Position numbers and translations under genes: made by a program | Assembly: GCA_937901915.1 (NCBI GenBank) | Contig: CALGUD010000072.1 | Span: 1-52,962, forward strand | DNA length: 52,962 bases | Origin: an uncultured Flavobacteriaceae bacterium | GTDB taxonomy: Bacteria > Bacteroidota > Bacteroidia > Flavobacteriales > Flavobacteriaceae | Direction: 5' to 3' | Notes under the pieces: generated by a model | What the model was told of the DNA's origin: nothing | The model's database searches: none | The model's input: the letters and a program-made list of their open reading frames with translations, nothing else | Shown here: positions 50,541-52,962 of the stretch, one piece after another | Position numbering within the stretch: the first letter of the stretch is position 1 | How the letters are laid out: each line of letters begins with the position of its first letter

Positions 50541-52088
50541 ATGGAAAAAAGAACTTATAATATACTTTTTCATACTCATACCGTAAGTGGTATTATCATT
50601 AGCGTTGTATTATACGTGATCTTTTTTGCCGGTTCACTTTCATTTTTCAGAGATGAGTTTGTGAATTGGGAAAGAAATCAATCTACGCCCGTTACAGCCG
50701 GTATTCAGTTAGATTTTAATACAGCCCTTGATTCATTAGATAAGAATTATACTTTATATGGTAGGGATATTACATTAACAAAATATTACATTGAGAATAG
50801 AACAGGATTTTCTCTTAGTGCTTCTAAAGATTCCCTGGCAAATGAGGAAGCAAAGAAGTCACATTTTTTTTACCTGGATTCCCAAAATTATTCAGAACAC
50901 ACCTATATAAACTCTTATACACTAGGAGAATTCCTATACCGATTACACTTTCTGGCACAAATACCCTATCCATTTGGTTATTACCTATCGGGCCTTATTG
51001 CATTTTTCTTTCTTTTTGCAATTATTACAGGTGTTTTGGTGCATTGGAAAAAAATTGTTTCCAATTTTTACATTTTCAGGCCCATGGCTAAGTTAAAAAC
51101 AATCTGGACGGATGCCCATACGACATTGGGAATGATTGGTTTGCCTTTTCAGTTTGTATATGCTGTTACAGGTGCCTTTTTTATGATAAAAGTATTTTTA
51201 ATGGCACCCAATATAATGGTTTTATACAATGGAGATGAAAGTCAACTTTATAAAGACCTGGAATATACGCCCCCCTCCTATGATTTTGAAAATTCAAAAA
51301 TCAATGTGCCTTTAAATCTTAATGAGTATGTGAAAAAAACCGAAACCTTATGGAATGATTTTGATGTAACCAAATTGTATATTCAGAATTATGGTGATAA
51401 CAATATGCATGTAACTGTAGAAGGCCAGTTGGATTACAAGACAAAATTTACCGGGGTGGGAAAAATAACCTATAAAGTTACCACCGGAGAAATTATTTCT
51501 AAAAAAGATCCGGTTACACAAACATCATATTTAGATAGTGTTAAGAATATCCTATACAGGTTACATTATGGTGATTACGGTGGATATGCCTTAAAGTTAG
51601 TAAGCTTTTTATTGGGTATTATTTCTTGTTTTGTAATCATTTCCGGGGTAATGATCTGGTTGGTTGCCCGTGATAAAAAAAATATCCCTGAAAAGAAAAG
51701 GCGATTTAATGAACGGGTTGTTCATGTTTACCTGGCCATTTGCTTAAGTATGTATCCCGTTACTGCCTTATCATTTATAGCAGTTAAAGTATTTCAACCG
51801 GTAAATCAATCATTCATTTATAGTTTTTACTTTATAAGCTGGTTATTGGCTACAATATTTTTTATCCTGAAAAAGGACCATTTTTTTACAAATAAATACA
51901 CTTTGCTTTCGGGAAGTATTTTCGGGTTGTTAATTCCGGTTGCCAACGGAATTACAACAGGTAACTGGATATGGAAATCGTTTAAGTATGATTTTCAGCC
52001 ATTCTTTGTAGATGCATTTTGGATGATCTTTTCTATAATAACGCTTTTTGTAGCACTAAAATTAAAGAAAAAACCGGTTACTGAATAA
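50541..52088 (+). CDS. PepSY-TM protein, FoxB-like siderophore reductase candidate
   Basis: A 515-residue inner-membrane protein. The first helix carries FHTHTVSGIIISVVLYVIFF (about 10-29). A periplasmic PepSY-like region follows, then helices near 142-167 (with R-L-H-F before it and V-H-W-K-K after it), 190-215 (D-A-H-T-T-L-G) and 352-378 (R-L-H-Y-G-D-Y-G-G before it). These repeated histidines fit the haem-ligand pattern of PepSY-TM reductases such as P. aeruginosa FoxB, which reduces ferric siderophores. Four further helices fill about 390-510, beyond the core. It is the last gene of the receptor operon. Activity and haem binding are inferred from family and context. Confidence 0.85.
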   Translation: MEKRTYNILFHTHTVSGIIISVVLYVIFFAGSLSFFRDEFVNWERNQSTPVTAGIQLDFNTALDSLDKNYTLYGRDITLTKYYIENRTGFSLSASKDSLANEEAKKSHFFYLDSQNYSEHTYINSYTLGEFLYRLHFLAQIPYPFGYYLSGLIAFFFLFAIITGVLVHWKKIVSNFYIFRPMAKLKTIWTDAHTTLGMIGLPFQFVYAVTGAFFMIKVFLMAPNIMVLYNGDESQLYKDLEYTPPSYDFENSKINVPLNLNEYVKKTETLWNDFDVTKLYIQNYGDNNMHVTVEGQLDYKTKFTGVGKITYKVTTGEIISKKDPVTQTSYLDSVKNILYRLHYGDYGGYALKLVSFLLGIISCFVIISGVMIWLVARDKKNIPEKKRRFNERVVHVYLAICLSMYPVTALSFIAVKVFQPVNQSFIYSFYFISWLLATIFFILKKDHFFTNKYTLLSGSIFGLLIPVANGITTGNWIWKSFKYDFQPFFVDAFWMIFSIITLFVALKLKKKPVTE

Positions 52089-52095
52089 CCTGCTC

Positions 52096-52117
52096 CGCAA
52101 AGTGTCCTCACTTTGCG
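52096..52117. terminator. Hairpin at the end of the siderophore operon
   Basis: A perfect 9-bp stem CGCAAAGTG/CACTTTGCG with loop TCCT, 7 bp after the PepSY stop codon. No T run follows, so it may be a weak terminator or an RNA-stabilising end. Confidence 0.5.
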
Positions 52118-52341
52118 AAATTCTCACGGAAATGTTCTGTAAATAAGTAACACAAGCTATACACTACGATTACACAAGGTGTTTTTTTACCCGATAAATT
52201 GGTATTTATGTCGAATATAAACTTCATATTTTCTTACAATTCCTATTTTGACTTCCTGTAAAAATTTTCTATCATTAAAGAAGAATATTTCATAAAATAT
52301 CTAAACCAAAATATTTAAAAATTAAGCATCCTTTACATTAC

Positions 52342-52962
52342 TTGCGCCCGATCTTTTTTATTTTATTACTTATAACAGCAATTAGTTGTGAAAAAGAAGA
52401 GTTAACAGAAGAGCCATTAAGCTCCGATGTTACAGAAACTATTCAACCGGAGGTTAAAATCTCTACCAAATCCCTGGCACAATTTATTGAAGAAGACGCC
52501 AAATTCAAAAGGTCTTACAGTAAGTTTACCTCAAAAAGAAAAGGTGTTCAATTAAAAGAAGGAAGTGATTTTGAAGTAAACCCTTCCAAAGTAATAAAAG
52601 TAGAAGATTCAGAGAAAACTACTTATACAGTAGCCATCACAAAGGAGGATACTCCGGTAGGGACTTTTGAAAATTTAGTTATTGATGTAGATGAGGATGA
52701 AACAATGCAAACCTACATTTTATCCTACATACCGGATGCAAATGGTATTGTGGAGTTTACAAATGATTCTGTTTCATTTAAAGGTACCATGACAGTTGCT
52801 CCTATAGATTACGATGCATCGGACCTTTTAAGCCAAAGAATAACAGTTATTTATATTACCATTATGTTTTGTGATGTATGGGGGACTACGCATCTGGCAA
52901 ACTCTGGATGTACAGGGCCATACCCGGTAACTTTTGCAATTCCTATAGGATCATCAGGGTCA
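52342..52962 (+). CDS. Lipoprotein of unknown function, 3' end outside the window
   Basis: An open frame of 207 codons that runs off the right edge. It starts at TTG (52342). The N-terminus, MRPIFFILLLITAISC, is a short type II signal peptide with Cys16, and the next residues E-K-E-E fit the Bacteroidota surface export signal. The frame is open upstream only to 52279 and contains no ATG there, so TTG is the best start. The mature part is acidic and beta-rich. Near the edge come FCDVWGTTHLANSGCTGPYP, with two cysteines, and a glycine/serine-rich run (PIGSSGS). I do not recognise the family. Its relation to the siderophore operon 253 bp upstream is unclear. Confidence 0.7.
   Translation, partial: MRPIFFILLLITAISCEKEELTEEPLSSDVTETIQPEVKISTKSLAQFIEEDAKFKRSYSKFTSKRKGVQLKEGSDFEVNPSKVIKVEDSEKTTYTVAITKEDTPVGTFENLVIDVDEDETMQTYILSYIPDANGIVEFTNDSVSFKGTMTVAPIDYDASDLLSQRITVIYITIMFCDVWGTTHLANSGCTGPYPVTFAIPIGSSGS

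Noticed and set aside
1..52962. CRISPR arrays, prophage, integrases, transposases or rRNA genes
   Set aside because: I looked for regularly spaced repeats, phage structural or integrase-like proteins and rRNA sequence and found none. The only RNA gene seen is tRNA-Glu.

Overview
The window looks like chromosomal DNA of an AT-rich Bacteroidota bacterium, most likely a marine-type member of the Flavobacteriaceae. Supporting signs are BT_3928-type DoxX, DUF1599, DUF4293, DUF2911 and DUF6588 proteins, a fused SecDF, a Rho with a long disordered insert, an archaeal-type ProRS, lipoproteins with K-(D/E)-(D/E) export signals, TonB receptors with a carboxypeptidase-regulatory-like N-terminus, and TAnnTTTG-type -7 promoter boxes. 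Most of the window is conserved core genome. No phage, insertion sequence, CRISPR array or integrase gene was seen.

Layout. 0-7 kb: DoxX/thioredoxin-fold protein and DUF1599 (minus), divergent from folP-cdaA (folate and c-di-AMP synthesis), then truA plus an ABC exporter (minus) and a YfcE-like phosphodiesterase. 7-12 kb: DUF4293 divergent from rho, a decayed membrane-protein gene, and a secreted beta-helix lipoprotein. 12-17 kb: MscS channel, proC-proB, and rpsT, tRNA-Glu and proS on the minus strand. 17-24.5 kb: an aromatic-rich low-complexity lipoprotein, a FadL-type porin, then folE, cysS, yidD, lgt, a DUF192 lipoprotein and a probably frameshifted alpha/beta hydrolase. 24.5-36 kb: secDF, mdh, DUF6588, gyrB, an SLC13 carrier, asnB and DUF2911. 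36.7-42.5 kb: a plug-less TonB-type barrel with a 1007-residue TPR protein (minus), divergent from an ftsE-type ATPase. 42.8-46.6 kb: typA, kdsA and an AraC-family regulator. 46.6-52.1 kb: an iron/siderophore operon (TonB receptor, DUF4198, DUF3325-like, DUF3649-like, PepSY-TM reductase) controlled from a compact divergent promoter. The right edge cuts a lipoprotein gene that starts with TTG.

The least ordinary material is between the genes. (1) Two copies of a composite element (7085-7206 and 36639-36761), each between convergent genes. Each has two hairpins with a nearly constant 12-nt loop, TTCGCTTCACTC, on stems whose sequences differ but still pair, around a GATCCCGC...GCGGGAT hairpin. 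(2) Three copies of a 144-169 bp element with terminal inverted repeats (GAGGCTGTCTAAAAAGG-like) and inner arms around GAGCGCAGTCGA. One sits between convergent genes and one splits the siderophore operon. (3) Two facing -7 boxes and a 15-bp palindrome between the AraC gene and the TonB receptor gene.

All calls come from reading the sequence and translations. No database search, alignment or structure prediction was run, so family names rest on recognised motifs and gene order.
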